A stretch of DNA of 64,000 nucleotides, taken from the NCBI GenBank assembly GCA_963575745.1, contig CAUYUJ010000359.1, positions 364,370 to 428,369 of the forward strand. The letters are read 5' to 3'. Of the stretch, positions 10,710 to 21,605 are shown piece after piece. The notes below the pieces were generated by a model, which ran no database searches, had not been told where the DNA came from, and saw only the letters and a list, made by a program, of their open reading frames with translations. The first letter of the stretch is position 1. Each line of letters begins with the position of its first letter. A program made the position numbers and the translations under genes. The stretch is from Prorocentrum cordatum (lineage: Eukaryota > Sar > Dinophyceae > Prorocentrales > Prorocentraceae).

Positions 10710-11240
10710 ATGGGGACGTCAAGGAGCTACACGGTGTGCCCAAATCTCGCATGTTCCAGGTGGGCTTGGGAGGACAAAAAACATTCCCATTGTTGCAAAT
10801 GCGGCGCAGCCTTCGTATCGCAGCACGCCCCCCCCGGCCAGGCCCAGGAGACACGCCCTTCAGACGGTCAGGACCGCAAAGGCCGCTGGCGCACGGCCTC
10901 TATGAAGCGCCGTTTCCAGCCGCAGCAGCCGGACAAGTTGCCCAGGGTTCAGCCGAGACACCATCACCCCAGAAACAACCCTCCCCCTCGGAAGAAGTTA
11001 ACAGGTCGCAGCGGGCAACCCAGTTTTGGAAGGAGGGGGTGGAGGGACCCCAGTTCCTGGAGGCGCTGGAAAAGCGCAAGGCTGCCAGGGAAGCCATGCT
11101 GCGTGGCAAGCCCTTGGGCCAGCAGGCCCAAAGCCTTGTTGACAAGCTTGCAACCCAGAAACAAACATACCTGTGCAATAATCAGTCGTTGGTTATACTG
11201 CAGGCGCAGACTGTTGACCTCCAGGAACAAACGGCGCTAG
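10710..11240 (+). pseudogene. LINE D ORF1-like protein, frameshifted
   Basis: The first ATG after the leader (MGTSRSYTVC) starts a Cys-rich module: two cysteines five apart (CPNLAC), then CCKCG about 17 residues later, resembling the zinc-finger modules that open many dinoflagellate LINE ORF1 proteins. The second half, a Lys/Gln-rich probable coiled coil (FLEALEKRKAAREAM, SLVDKLATQKQ), continues in a different frame from about 10970, so at least one frameshift separates the two. Family knowledge suggests RNA binding; this copy cannot make a full protein. Confidence 0.6.
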
Positions 11241-11243
11241 GAC

Positions 11244-11500
11244 ATATGGCCAGGCCCTTGATTGCATGCTGTGCCTCTTGGGAGGCCTCTTGGAGGCCTC
11301 CTGGGGCGTCGTGGAGCTAGTGAGGAAATGACAAGGTCCTTGACTCCATACGGTGCCTCTTGGGAGCCATCTTGGGAGGTCTCCTGGGGCGTCTTGGAGC
11401 TGGTTTGAGGAAACATGGCCAGGCCCCCGATTCCATGCTTTGCCTCTTGGGAGCCCTCCTGGGAGGCCTCTGGGAGGCCCCTGGAGCCGCCTCCCGGCGG
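11244..11500 (+). repeat. 84-bp tandem repeat, 3 copies
   Basis: Three units of about 84 bp, each with GTGCCTCTTGGGAG and a following CTCCTGGGGCGTC-type segment, start near 11244, 11327 and 11411. They truncate LINE D. Confidence 0.75.
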
Positions 11501-12061
11501 CCGAGAGGAGACGGGCTCCCCGGCGGGCGGCCTCGGCAAGCCGAGGGGCCCCGAGAGGAGAGCTCCTCTCTCGGGGCCCCGGAAGCCGAGACCCACCGGG
11601 TACTCTGAGCAGGGACCGACCGTCCCGGCATTCCTGTAGAACCAAAGCGTGTTCTAAGAGCACAAACCAATGCTCTTAGAACATAAGCCCGATGTATCAA
11701 AACAAGACAGTCTCAGCCAAAACAATTCTAAGAACATGTCGTGCATACCACAAGCTTCTTATACCATTGTTTGGTGGGCCTATAGGCGAGCCAGGACGCT
11801 TCGCCACCGCTTGAGTACAGTCGGACCTAACATCAGAAGCTCGACCGCAAGAGACCCTCCAACAAGAAGCCCTCCAAGACGAGCCGTTCTAGACTTAGGT
11901 CGGGCATGTCCTCCTACAGGCTGATTTTGAACGAACATTTAAACCTAGCCACAACATGATCAACATGTGTGCAAAAAAAACCAGAAATATCGTCCCCAGA
12001 CTGTTTGTTTTGACTATGTTTGAACATTCCTCCTGTAGAAGGACACGCCCGACCGAATTCT
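11501..12061. other. Unique noncoding stretch
   Basis: Begins with a GGGGCCCCGAGAGGAG / CTCCTCTCTCGGGGCC hairpin (about 11547-11581) and continues as AT-richer unique DNA. No gene was seen. Confidence 0.45.
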
Positions 12062-12330
12062 AGGCCCTCCCCCCCCCAGACCAGTCACGAGGGGGCGGCC
12101 TTTCGCCCTGGCCCCGCGGAGAACCCGCCAAGACAGCTCCGAGCAGACCCCCCCCAAAAAAATCAGACCCCCGCCGCCAAACTGCGTCCCAGCAGGGAGG
12201 GGGCCGCAACCTTCCCAGCAGTTCTGGGCCCTCCCCCCCAGACCAGCCACGCAAGGGCGGCCTTGCGCCCAGGCCCTGGGGAGAGCCCTCCAAGGCAGCT
12301 CCGAGCAGACCCCCCCAAAAATCATACCCC
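12062..12330 (+). repeat. 166-bp tandem duplication
   Basis: Two direct copies offset by about 166 bp, each with GGCCCTCCCCCCC, GACCAG and CAGCTCCGAGCAGACCCCCC. Confidence 0.8.
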
Positions 12331-12404
12331 CACCATTTATTGTGACATCCGGAGTGCAGCCAACCCGTGTCACAAGGATCGAGGGCCTCGGAATGCTTTT
12401 TTGA

Positions 12405-12585
12405 AGATTTTCGAGCGGGGCGCGGCCAGCGAAACTGGCTAAGGCTTACTATGCGGGTTGACTGTAACCACTCGGTCGGAATAAGCATAATAGGAACGGG
12501 TAACCTCCCCAAGGATACCTTGCATCCTTGCCTCTTCGGTTCAGCCCGAACCACTTTCGATGGCCCACCCCTCTCGAAAATCTTC
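12405..12585. mobile_element. Small inverted-repeat element
   Basis: GAAGATTTTCGAGCGGGG on the left and CCCCTCTCGAAAATCTTC on the right are inverted copies about 155 bp apart. No target duplication was identified. The call of a MITE is inferred from structure only. Confidence 0.5.
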
Positions 12586-13479
12586 GGCAGGCGCGTGTGG
12601 GCTTGCATCCTTCTCGAGCATCCTCGTATCAGATTTGACTGTAGAAACATGATCTAGTAGGAAGGCGTTAAAACTAGATTGGGTTTCCGCCGACCCCCCT
12701 TAAGAGGCAAGGAAACGGGAAGGCCACTCGATGATTGAAGTAGGAAGGCGCATAAAGTAGATTGAAGAGGGGCATCAAAGAATACATACTTTCAACGGCC
12801 GAAAGGTACTTGGGGAGCTTGCCACACCCGACTCGGCCAATATCAGGGCCACAAACGGCTCCCAAGCCCGGCTCACCCCAAAAAACTAGCATGGCAAGAT
12901 CCTATAACCAGATCCAGCGCTCTGGCTGAGCCCCGTTTGCGCTGAACCCCCTGATCTGCCAGCTGAACAGTAACTCCGAGGCCAAGCTGGCCCTGGCAGC
13001 GTGGGCCCCACAGGGAATCCTCAAAGAAGCGGCGACGATCTGGGCAGAGGGCATTGGCACCGGCATGCTCAATCCTTCTCAGATGAGCGACGAAAAGAGA
13101 AGTTACTTTCGCACGATGGCATAGCGACCTTACGCGGTGACTTACGCGGGCCACCAGCGCGGCACGCTACATCGGAAGCGAGGGCGCTTACACGCGACCT
13201 TACGCGGGCAGCTTGCGTGTGAATGTCCGCGCAGTCAAGCTTGCTTTGGCTCAAAGGGGTGCGATTTCCTTTGTTTTTTCGTCGAATCCTTGCGTTTGTC
13301 CGATGGTCGATTCCGGGCCCATGATTGGGCACGGGGGCCATCAGGCATGGACCCGCGGCGAAGAAGCACCCCCCCGTGAGGGGGTCGGGACCCCTGGGGA
13401 CCGCGCCTTGACAACACCGCATCGTCGCATGTCTGGGCTGGTGGGGACTGGCTGAGGGAGGGGGGGAGTTCGTCGACCT
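12586..13479. other. Unique stretch with one weak dispersed motif
   Basis: GATTGGGTTTCCGCC near 12678 recurs near 62214, followed in both cases by a run of C residues and an AAGAG..GGAAA segment. No gene was seen. Confidence 0.4.
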
Positions 13480-13600
13480 GGCATCGGCGATGCGGCGATG
13501 CGGCGATGGGGTCCCCGATAGCGAAACCACTTGCTCCTGGGCGAGGTGGGCTGTCGCGCCCCCATCGGCGATCAGTGGGCGTTCCCCCATGCGCCGATCC
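13480..13600 (+). repeat. GGCGAT dispersed element, copy 1
   Basis: Belongs to a family with GGCGATGCGGCGATG-type words on the left and CGGCGATCAGTGGGCG on the right; other copies are at 19017-19150, 54003-54130 and 54465-54590. Confidence 0.5.
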
Positions 13601-13787
13601 TGGGAAAACCAAACAGCACCGATGCGGCTACTCCCTGGACCTTTCTCGGGGTGCGTTCTGACCAGAATTTCGCAGCGAATCCAGCGGTGGCGACGAGGGC
13701 CTCCTAGGAGGTCCCACATCCCACAGGGCGAATACGACGGACGGGTAGCGGTATCGGTACCAATTTCTCTTCTGATCGGCTGCACGC

Positions 13788-13955
13788 AAGAGTGACCCCG
13801 GGTAAGAGCGACCTGTGGTGCGCGGCTTTTTGGGGGGCCGCGGGGGGACCAACACACAACCGCGCAAGGTTTCTACCGCTTGCCTCGCGCTCAGCCATCG
13901 GGGGGCCCCAGGTGGGCCCGCACCAAAGGTGACTCCATCGAAGGGTCACTCTTAC
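13788..13955. mobile_element. TIR element family C, copy 1
   Basis: Left end AAGAGTGACCC and right end GGGTCACTCTTA are inverted; a second inverted pair (GTGGTGCG / CGCACCAAAGGT) lies inside. Shares GTGGGCCCGCACC and flanking sequence with 15424-15575. Confidence 0.6.
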
Positions 13956-13967
13956 AGTTCGGGCCCG

Positions 13968-14122
13968 ACCACAAGAGAAACCTTCCACGAGAAACCCGAC
14001 CCTGAGACTCCAGGACGTCCATTCACTCTTGGTGTGGGAACGTCACGATTTCCATTGCAAGAACATCGAAACCCAGGGCACCCTGGAGGCAAGCAGGGTG
14101 TTTCTTGGCATGGGCCTCCACT
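13968..14122 (+). repeat. ~160-bp dispersed repeat, copy 2
   Basis: Direct homologue of 6624-6792; see that entry for shared words. Confidence 0.75.
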
Positions 14123-14489
14123 GTAAGATCACTCGGCGGTGGACAAACCTCCCTTCAGTATAGTAAACCTCCCCTCAGTGAAAACCGCCTGGGACCGAAA
14201 CCGACGGACCTGGACCCGCAAAAAGGACGGCCGCGACGCCCTCCCGCAGACCGAAAACGGCCAATCACTGAATCGACGTGCCAGGGCAGGAGCTCCATCC
14301 ACCTCCGAATCATCCCTGCCACGCTGCCCCTTCCCCAGGCCTACCCGCAGGCCGTCCTCCTCGCCGCGTCGGTACCCTCCCCTCCCCGCGCCGTTCGCGG
14401 TCTCCGACAGGGCGCGCACCGCCTCGAGGAGGGGGTGGGGTGCGCGCGGGGCGGCACCGGTGCTGCACGAGTGTCGTCCCTCCCCTGCC

Positions 14490-14661
14490 TCGGCGGCGCG
14501 CGCAAGGAGGCAATACAGGGGGAGGGGGGAAGGCTTCTTAGGAGGAAGCTTCGAAGGCGTCGGCCTCACATCAACCGACAGCGCCCGCGCCCTCGAAGAA
14601 GCTGGGGTGCTTCTAGAAAGCCTACCCCCTTGCCCCCTACCCCCCTCTGCGCGTGGCTGAC
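14490..14661. mobile_element. MITE family B, copy 2
   Basis: Ends in CTCTGCGCGTGGCTGA on the right with a CGGCGCGCGCAAGGAGG left end; the core GGGGTGCTTCTAGAAAGCC is shared with copy 3. Confidence 0.65.
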
Positions 14662-15235
14662 TCCCCTTTCTGGGCATCCTGTCTCCGCTCTTGCATGCTT
14701 CCTCGTCTATCTGTTCGACGATCCTCAGAGAGTATGTTGATGCCAACGTGAGCTTGTCCACCAAGGCCCTTCCATACGACGCAGGCGGCTCGACTAGGAT
14801 CGCGCATGTAGTTTCTCCAGGGGACTCGCGGCTGTAACGGGCCGAGAGTCATCGAGAGTCCCACGGAGCGCGCCGTTCGCCAGGCAACCTTGGTGAGTGG
14901 CCAGGTGCTTCGGAGCATTCAGCTCCGCAGACCCTCTAATTGCGCAAACTCTGGTATCTCACGCGTGCTCGTGTGAGCTGCGATGCCGACACAGGCTGCT
15001 CGCTATGGGCGGAGCCGAACGGGGTAAACACACGCTCGGGCTAGCACGCGTCCTGAAGATCATCGATCTGTTCACCGCGGCCGTGGCACGAAACCGGCAG
15101 CTTCTGAACGTGTGCCCGCGATGCTAAAACAAAGAGCGCTCGGACTTCTGCTGCGTTGTAATGAGATTGTCTACACGTCTTGGTGGCCCGCGCCGCCACC
15201 CCGCGCGTCGACCGACACCACTGCCGCCACCGCGC
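14662..15235. other. Unique noncoding stretch
   Basis: No repeat family, domain or RNA gene was recognised. Confidence 0.4.
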
Positions 15236-15423
15236 GGGTGCGCGTCCATCGAGGCTTCCTCGATGGGGTCCGAATAGATGGGGTCGGAGGATCGCGCCGC
15301 ACCGGCAATGCATCGCCGAGGCATCGGCGTCGTCAGCGGTGCATCGCCGACGTCGGTGCGGAGAAAATCTGGCTCCACATCGAGCCGCATCGGCGATGCA
15401 TCGGCGATGCGGCGCGATCCTGT
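15236..15423. mobile_element. CGATGCATCG palindromic element, copy 1
   Basis: Left arm CCTCGATGGGGTCCGAAT...GGATCGCGCC and right arm GGCGATGCGGCGCGATCC flank many CGATGCATCGGCGATG words. Related to 63019-63238, but the outer right TIR is missing here, so this copy is truncated. Confidence 0.6.
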
Positions 15424-15575
15424 CGGCGAGTGACCCTGGGCAACAAGAGTGACCTTTCGTGCGCGGCTTCAGTGGGCCACGGGGACGGCAAATCCGAGCG
15501 TGCAGGCCGATGTTACGGGGCTCCAGGTGGGCCCGCACCGAAGGTCGCTCCGGCGAAAGCCACTTTCGCAAGGAG
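15424..15575. mobile_element. TIR element family C, copy 2
   Basis: Shares GAGTGACC, GTGCGCGGCTT and CAGGTGGGCCCGCACC with 13788-13955 in the same order. It directly abuts the CGATGCATCG element. Confidence 0.55.
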
Positions 15576-15774
15576 CCGAATGTGGGAGGTCTGGAGTCCC
15601 AGCGCCGAACGCCCAACCCTCACGCGCTAGGCACACGCCTCGCGACGGACTCGCCATCGCTAGGACACCCATTCCCTGTGCATTTTTTGATTCCGTGCGT
15701 GCTCCTTTTTGCTCGCTGATCCAGGATGCTCCTCAGTGCCATGGAGCCTCCCTCGGCCCAGCGGCGGCGGCAGC

Positions 15775-16166
15775 GCGTCGTCCGCCGTCGTCCGTCGTCG
15801 ACCGTCGTCGTCGAGCGTCGTCGCGGCGGCGGCAGCGCATCGTCCGCCGTCGTCCGCCTTCGAGCGTCGTCGTCGTCGTCGTCGTCGAGCGTCGTCGTCG
15901 AGCGTCGTCGTTCTCGCCGAGCACAGACGGGCGGCTGGGGCCGCGGGGCCGCGGCCCTGACGCCCGCGCGGGCCTTGCGGCTCGGGCCCGCAGCGCCGGC
16001 GCGCCCGCGCCGCGCGTCGCCCGCGTCGCCCGCGCAGCGGCACGCGCGCGCCGCGGGCCCGAAGACAACGACGACGACGCTCGACGACGACGACGCTCGA
16101 CGACGACGACGACGCTCGACGACGACGACGACGGCGACGGCGACGCTCGACGACGACGAAGACGAT
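15775..16166. repeat. GTC/GAC hairpin with GC-rich loop
   Basis: The left arm (15775-15919) is CGTCGTCGAGCGTCGTCG-like and the right arm (16051-16166) is its inverted GACGACGACGCTCGACGACG form; a 130-bp GC-rich loop lies between. Long Ser/Val/Arg ORFs through it come from the repeat. Confidence 0.8.
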
Positions 16167-16459
16167 GGGGAGCAGCGCGGCCGGGCCTCGGGAACTGGGC
16201 CCTGTGGGAAAATGTGTGCTGGGAGATGTTCGACTCTTCGCGTCTGGGGTGGGGCGTTTCCTGCTCGCCAGCTCGATTCTCTATCGCTTTGCAAGGGGGA
16301 CGAGTCTTAGGGTGAAGCTGCTCCACGCGGTTGTGGACGCCGACCGCAGGCTTTGGTACAGCCACTGCAGCTCTCACCCAGCAGCAACGCAACATAATAA
16401 CATCGGTTCCAACAAACTTCCAGCAGAGTCACGGGAGGACGCCGGCATACAATGCAAAG

Positions 16460-16768
16460 AAGAAAAACGTAAGACGTGCGTTGTCAATTCTGGATGTTCC
16501 AGATTGGGTTGCGTGCATCGACCGTGCACGGTGGCGATTGTTGACCAGAATCGCGGCGCATCCTTGCAGCTGGCCGCACAGGGTGTTGGCGTTGACCCCA
16601 CAAAACGCTGTTCGACGATGCGGTTGTCCAAATATCCGGTGGACCGAAGGCGTTTCTACTTTCCTGCGCAGCAACGAAGAGCGGACTTTGGCGCAAACAT
16701 TCCGGAAGTTTTCACGAATTAAGTGCTCTATGTTGGAAATCAAATATGCCGATTACATGAACAACTGA
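16460..16768 (+). pseudogene. Probable LINE 3'-terminal ORF remnant
   Basis: The plus strand reads DVPDWVACIDRARW, then RRCGCPNIRWTEGVSTFL, ending KYADYMNN and a stop. The W-V-x-x-x-x-R-x-R-W and R-x-G-x-P-x-x-R-W-T-(D/E) pattern resembles the tail after the reverse transcriptase in several non-LTR families of dinoflagellates and animals. No reverse transcriptase remains upstream; (GTC)n hairpin DNA is there instead. It is read as a 5'-truncated dead copy. Confidence 0.4.
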
Positions 16769-17628
16769 TTTCCGTCGGTCGCCCTCCCTTTCACCCCCCC
16801 TCCTTCCCTCCCCTCCTCTGCCCTCTCCTCAAACACGCCTGTTGATACTGCGTCCAACGTTTCATCGTCGCCGCCAGCGTTGCCCGTCATGGCAGGCCTG
16901 TTTTTACAGTGGGGCGTGAATCTTTCGGGCGTCCGATCAGACCTTTGCTTGCGCGTCGGGTCCGGCTGGCGGATCGAGCGGGGGCTCAAGGAAGCACAAT
17001 CAGAGGCTCGAGCTCCGCGCTGGAGATTGCGCATCTCTCCCACCGCCCACGGCCGCGCCCGCGCATCTTTCCTGCCCGTGCACCCCTGGGCGGACGGACT
17101 GCGTGGGAGCTCGCGCCGTCGTATCCGCGCCTTCCTTGAATTTTGCTCATCTGCTTTCTCTGATGTCTGGCTTTTGGAAGCCTCGGCGTCTCCGTCCGCA
17201 GCGCCGCGACAACGCGCTCTAAGGATGGAGCCCGAAGGGCTCGGGACGAGCCGGGATGGCGGGCGGAGTCAGATCGAAGCAGTTGACATGGGGTACACCA
17301 GAAACTGCTGCGTTTTTCGAGAAAGCGGCCACAGGCAACTGAAGAGCTTGATGTGTGTGCGGGGGGGGGGAATTAGGGTTCATGTGACGTGCGCAGTTGG
17401 AGTGCAGCAGAGACCGCATGCTAAGCTCGGCTCGAAAGGTAGAGGGGCATGGCGTTAAACATGAAGTTGCTGGCGGGCGATGGTTTTGACATGAAGCGGC
17501 TGAGTTGGGACATGGGATGCGGACATGGATGCTCCAGTGGAATGGGTCGGTTCGATACAAGGGTGAATCACAACGTGCGTGGCCTCGGGCCAACAAGGGA
17601 CCCTGCACGCAACCAAAGACCCTGACTT
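16769..17628. other. Unique noncoding stretch
   Basis: No domain-bearing ORF, RNA gene or repeat family was recognised. Confidence 0.4.
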
Positions 17629-17990
17629 GGCGGCGAGCGAGGGGGGAAATGAGAAGGAGGAAAGCCTTCTCAACAATGGTGGGGTTCCTCAGAAAGCCTT
17701 GCGCCTTCTGAGCAATTTTCTGCTTTGGACGCCCGGAATGGGTACGGAAAGAAAGGGTACAGTGGCCAACAACACATGTTGTCCCAAACTAACGACGGCC
17801 GCTGTTGGGCAGGCAGCCGTCTGTCTCGAATGGACACAGGCCGCGGCGGCGTGGACAGCGATCCGCTGTTGGGCGTTGTACCCATTCTTTCCGTGCCCAT
17901 TTCGTTCGTGCAGATCTGCGTCTTCGGGGACGGCTCAACAAGCTTCTGAGAAGGCCCGCTCCTTCTCACTTCCCCCCCGGGCTCGCCGCC
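17629..17990. mobile_element. MITE family A, copy M2, interrupted
   Basis: Both ends are family A (left GGCGGCGAGCGAGGGGGGAA, right CCCGGGCTCGCCGCC) but the copy is 362 bp. Subtracting the nested 165-bp TIR element at 17737-17901 leaves 197 bp, the length of the other copies. No matching flanking duplication remains (CCCTGACTT / GATGCAAGG). Confidence 0.8.
17737..17901. mobile_element. TIR element nested in MITE M2
   Basis: Ends AATGGGTACGGAAAGAAAGG and its inverted form (CTTTCCGTGCCCATT) differ at few positions across about 25 bp. It carries no ORF of note. Inferred to be a nested non-autonomous DNA element. Confidence 0.7.
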
Positions 17991-18084
17991 GATGCAAGGC
18001 AACCTCAAGCTGGCGCGACGGGGCCGTCAGGACAATGGCGGGACGCGAATCTGAAATTAGGCGCGATCAAAAAAAGGAGGCAGG

Positions 18085-18135
18085 AGGAGAGGAGGAGGAG
18101 GAGGAGGAGGAGGAGGAGGAGGAGGAAGAGGAGTA
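18085..18135. repeat. (GGA)n microsatellite
   Basis: GGA tract preceded by an A7 run (18069-18075). No retroelement protein was recognised beside it. Confidence 0.85.
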
Positions 18136-18378
18136 GGAGGAGAAGGATAACGAGGGTCCTGGGAAAAGGGGGAGCCGCTGCAAACATCTCACAAAAGAAC
18201 TAGGCCACCGGAGCTCCCGCAAGGGGGCCTTCAGAGAGCCGGGCGGCAAGCCCGCCTTCTCCAGCAGACTCGAGCCTTGAGAGCTTTCTCTCCCAGTCCG
18301 GGACTGCCTTGGGTCAGGACCGCTTATGGCAACACCCAATTGCAAGAGGAACGGGGATGCGAGTGCGGGCAATTTGTA

Positions 18379-18572
18379 GGCGGCGAACTCGGGGGGGGAG
18401 TGAGAAGGGAAAGGCCTTCTCAGAAGGTTCGGAGGGCCGGCCTTCTGAAACAACTGTTTAAAGCCTTCCCCAAAGACAGAAACCACTTCTCATATGGCGC
18501 GAGGGCTTCTTAGACGTCCCGCCGCCTTCTGAGAAGGCCTTCTCCTTCTCACTTCCCCCCTCGCTCGCCGCC
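18379..18572. mobile_element. MITE family A, copy M3
   Basis: Ends GGCGGCGAAC and CTCGCTCGCCGCC; internal CTTCTCAGAAGG palindromes. The 9-bp flank CAATTTGTA is repeated on both sides (18370-18378 and 18572-18580; the first C on the right can also be counted in the TIR). The target was the left end of the palindromic element at 18574. Confidence 0.9.
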
Positions 18573-18573
18573 A

Positions 18574-18755
18574 ATTTGTATCCGTATCCACTGCGTCTTG
18601 GACTTTCTGGGAAGGGGCGCCCAAGGGCCGAGGCGCAGTGGATATGGATCAACCTCTGGCCTCTAGGGACCAGACTTTTATCCATATCCACTGCGCCTCT
18701 GGTTTCTGGGGAAGGGGACCCGAAACTCCAAGATACAGTGGAAACGGATACAAAT
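18574..18755. mobile_element. Palindromic element with TATCC..CACTG arms
   Basis: Left terminus ATTTGTATCCGTATCCACTG and right terminus CAGTGGAAACGGATACAAAT are inverted; two further copies of TATCCATATCCACTGCGCCT-type sequence lie inside in opposite orientations, making a double hairpin. The repeat probably extends outward through GCGGGCAA on each side. M3 has inserted into its left end. Confidence 0.75.
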
Positions 18756-19016
18756 CTTGCCCGCAACACGAACTGTCGCGCCAAGGCACCGCCTGCTCAG
18801 CAAACAACGACTGGAGGCAGGTGACAGGCAAATCCCGAGCAGCACAAGAACCGAGCTCAAGGTGCGCTCCAGCCTCGAACACGTTGATTGTGCCGATGAC
18901 GTTCACGGCGGCGCCTCCGCCCATTTCCCACCCCTTCGGCGGTTCAAAAATGGGTCCTCAAGGGTGGGCCCTAGAGATAGGAAAAGAACTCACGGAAAAA
19001 AAGACGACTAAAAACT
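18756..19016. other. Unique noncoding stretch
   Basis: No gene or repeat family was recognised. Confidence 0.4.
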
Positions 19017-19150
19017 CGGCAATACTTCGCCAGTAGATTGGCGATCTGGTCTCGACTGCTCATCTGAGCGCTCCTGGGCGGTGCGGGCCATCGGGCCCCT
19101 GACGGCGATGAGTGGGCGATTCGCGGGTCGATGCGTCCCCCCTGAGCCTG
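19017..19150 (+). repeat. GGCGAT dispersed element, copy 2
   Basis: Shares GGCGATGAGTGGGCG and GTCGATGCGTCCC with 54003-54130. Confidence 0.5.
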
Positions 19151-19555
19151 TCCCCCCACAACGCTGCCCCAGAATTGGTGGCGGCACGAGGGGGCGGCCT
19201 TGAAGAAGGCGGTGGGCTTCTCAGAAGGCAGGGGCCTTCTAAGAAGGGCCTGGGAGTTTTTTGTTCGGCGTCGCTTTATGGGGGGCGATTGACGGGGGGA
19301 AGAAAGGTGGGCCCTCAAAGCCTTTTTGGGCCCAAGAGGGCCCTTCGGGGGCCCTGAAGGGCTTCATTTCTGCAGCCCTCGCTGCCACCCCTCATTCATG
19401 AAGGGAACCAGGGACACACAAAATAGTTGACACACATCCCAGGAACAACGCATCATGTTCCACATGTTCTGAAGTTTCGCGTCTTCCCCTCCACTTCCCG
19501 TCTTGTTCGATATCTTCCTGGGAATCGACGATTCGGCTTCGGGGTGAAAGGGGGA

Positions 19556-19600
19556 CCCCTGCACAATGACAGCGGGCGTAAACCATTCAACCTTCTTCCA
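19556..19600 (+). repeat. Repeat shared with the LINE A 5' flank
   Basis: CAGCGGGCGTAAACCAT, then a TCTTCCATCC junction into (TCC)n, is found inverted at 32905-32960 beside the GGA tract upstream of LINE A. It is a dispersed unit ending in a TCC tract. Confidence 0.7.
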
Positions 19601-19687
19601 TCCTCCTCCTCCTCCTCCTCCTCGTCCTCTTCCTCCTCCTTCTCCCTCTTCCTCCTCCTCTTCGCATTCCTCCTCCTCCTCCTCCTT
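19601..19687. repeat. (TCC)n microsatellite
   Basis: TCC tract between the CAGCGGGCGTAAACC unit and the TTCATCCCAATC unit of the large palindrome. Confidence 0.85.
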
Positions 19688-20006
19688 TCATCCCAATCAG
19701 AATACTCTTACGGAACATAATCAAGCAAAACCATAGGGGACAAACAAACAAGCAATAAAAGCAAGCAGTCCTGAGGAACTTGCTGGGGGGGGGCTCCTTT
19801 CATCCCAATCGGAATCCTCCTACGGAGCAGAATCAAGCAACACCGTAAGAAAAACAATCACAAGAAAACAAACAATACAAGCAATCCAGAGGAACTTGCT
19901 GGGGGGGAGTGGGAGGAGGGGGGAACGGGGGAGAAATCCCCCAGGATTTTTTTTTTTGTTCCTAGGGTTTTGCTGGATTCCGCGCCCGACAGGGGAATCT
20001 GATTGA

Positions 20007-20078
20007 GAGGAGGAGGAGGAGGAGGAGGAGGAGGAGGAGGAGGAGGAGGAGGAAGAGAAGGAGGAGGAGGAGAAGGAC
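20007..20078. repeat. (GGA)n tract in left palindrome arm
   Basis: Counterpart of the TCC tract at 21427-21605; followed by GAC/GGC repeats whose inverse lies at 21330-21426. Confidence 0.85.
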
Positions 20079-21426
20079 GACGACGACGGCGTCGGCGGCG
20101 ACGACCACGACGACGACGACGACGACGACGGCAGCGGCGGCGGCGACGGCGGCGGCGGCGACGACGACGTCGCAACACGCTCGAACAGGCACGCAGCACT
20201 TCGACCGTGCTTCTGGTTTGTCTTTGCAGACTACATCCTCCCTTCCCCCTTTCGTTTTTTCTTCCGCGCGGAAGAATTCCAACATGTGTTGAGGTTGTAA
20301 ACAGGAAGCTATACTATTTTTGGTGTTTGCTCCTGTATTCCCCACCCCGTGCCTTGATGCGGCAAAAGGGGGCATCCGCAAATGGATGCCCCCTCGGCCA
20401 TAGACCCCGTTTCCCTTACTCACTTCCTCCTCCTTCTTCCGCGCGGAAGACTTCCGACAATTGTGGTGTTAATAAGCAGGAAACCGTGCATGTGTTTTAT
20501 GCGTGGCTCCTGCTTTTTGATTCCTCCATGCCTTGAATGGGGGCATCCACAAATGCGATGCCCCTTCGGCCATCTGTGGAACAGTTCAGCCCAACCCAGC
20601 CCAGCAGTCTTGCACGCCGGCGCGCGTGGAGGGGTACCCAGGACAGGGTCCGAACATGCGAAAACAGGGGAGCCCAAAAAATGGGTTCCCACCCCCGCGC
20701 CCGAAAGCACTGCCATTCGCCTGCACGTGATTGACCATATATTGCTGTTGTTGGGTGTGGCAACGCGCAGCTTGCGATTGCGATTTGGTGTGGACTCATT
20801 TAAGCGTGTATGCATGTATGCGTTCGTTGATGCATGTATGCGTATACGTATGCATGTGTGCATCCACATCATGGCAAGCCTTAGTATAACTTACCGCAGA
20901 GCAACGTCACGGCTAAAGACTGTTCCACATATGGCCGAAGGGGCATCGCGTTTGTGGATGCCCCCATTCAAGGCATGGGGGAATCAAAGAGCAGGAGCCG
21001 CACATACAACACATGCACAGTTTCCTGCTTATTAACACCACAATTGTCGGAAGTCTTCCGTGCGGAAGAAGGAGGAGGAAGTGAGTAAGGGAAGGACGGG
21101 GTCTATGGCCGAGGGGGCATCCATTTGTGGATGCCCCCTTCTGCCGCATCAAGGCACGGGGTGGGGAATACAGGAGCAAACACAAAAACACACAGCTTCC
21201 TGCTTACAACCTCAACACATGTTGGAGGTCTTCCGCGCGGAAAAAAAACGAAAGGGGGGAAGGGAGGATGTAGTCTGCAAAAACAAACCAGAAGCACGGT
21301 CGAAGAGCAGCGTGCCTGTTCGAGCGTGTTGCGACGTCGTCGTCGTCGCCGCCGCCGCCGTCGCCACCGCCGCTGCCGTCGTCGTCGTCGTCGTCGTGGT
21401 CGTCGCCGCCGACGCCGTCGTCGTCG

Positions 21427-21605
21427 TCCTCCTCCTCTCCTCCTCCTCCTCCTCCTCCTCCTCCTCCCCCTCCCCCTTCCCCTCCCCTCCCCATCCTCCT
21501 CCTCCTCCTCTATCTCCTCCTCCTCCTCCTCTTCTCCTCCTCTTCCTCCTTCCCCTCCTCCTCCCCTCCTCCTCCTCCTCCTCCTCCTCCTCCTCCTCCT
21601 CCTCT
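21427..21605. repeat. (TCC)n tract in right palindrome arm
   Basis: Longer than the left-arm GGA tract, so the arms have diverged in repeat number. Confidence 0.85.

Larger units (their letters stand above)
10494..11243 (+). mobile_element. LINE D, 5' fragment of a non-LTR element
   Basis: A 750-bp 5' stump: spliced-leader relic, short leader, and an ORF1-like region (see 10710). It stops at about 11243, where an unrelated 84-bp tandem repeat begins. No endonuclease, reverse transcriptase or poly(A) tail is present, so it is a 3'-deleted copy. Confidence 0.7.
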
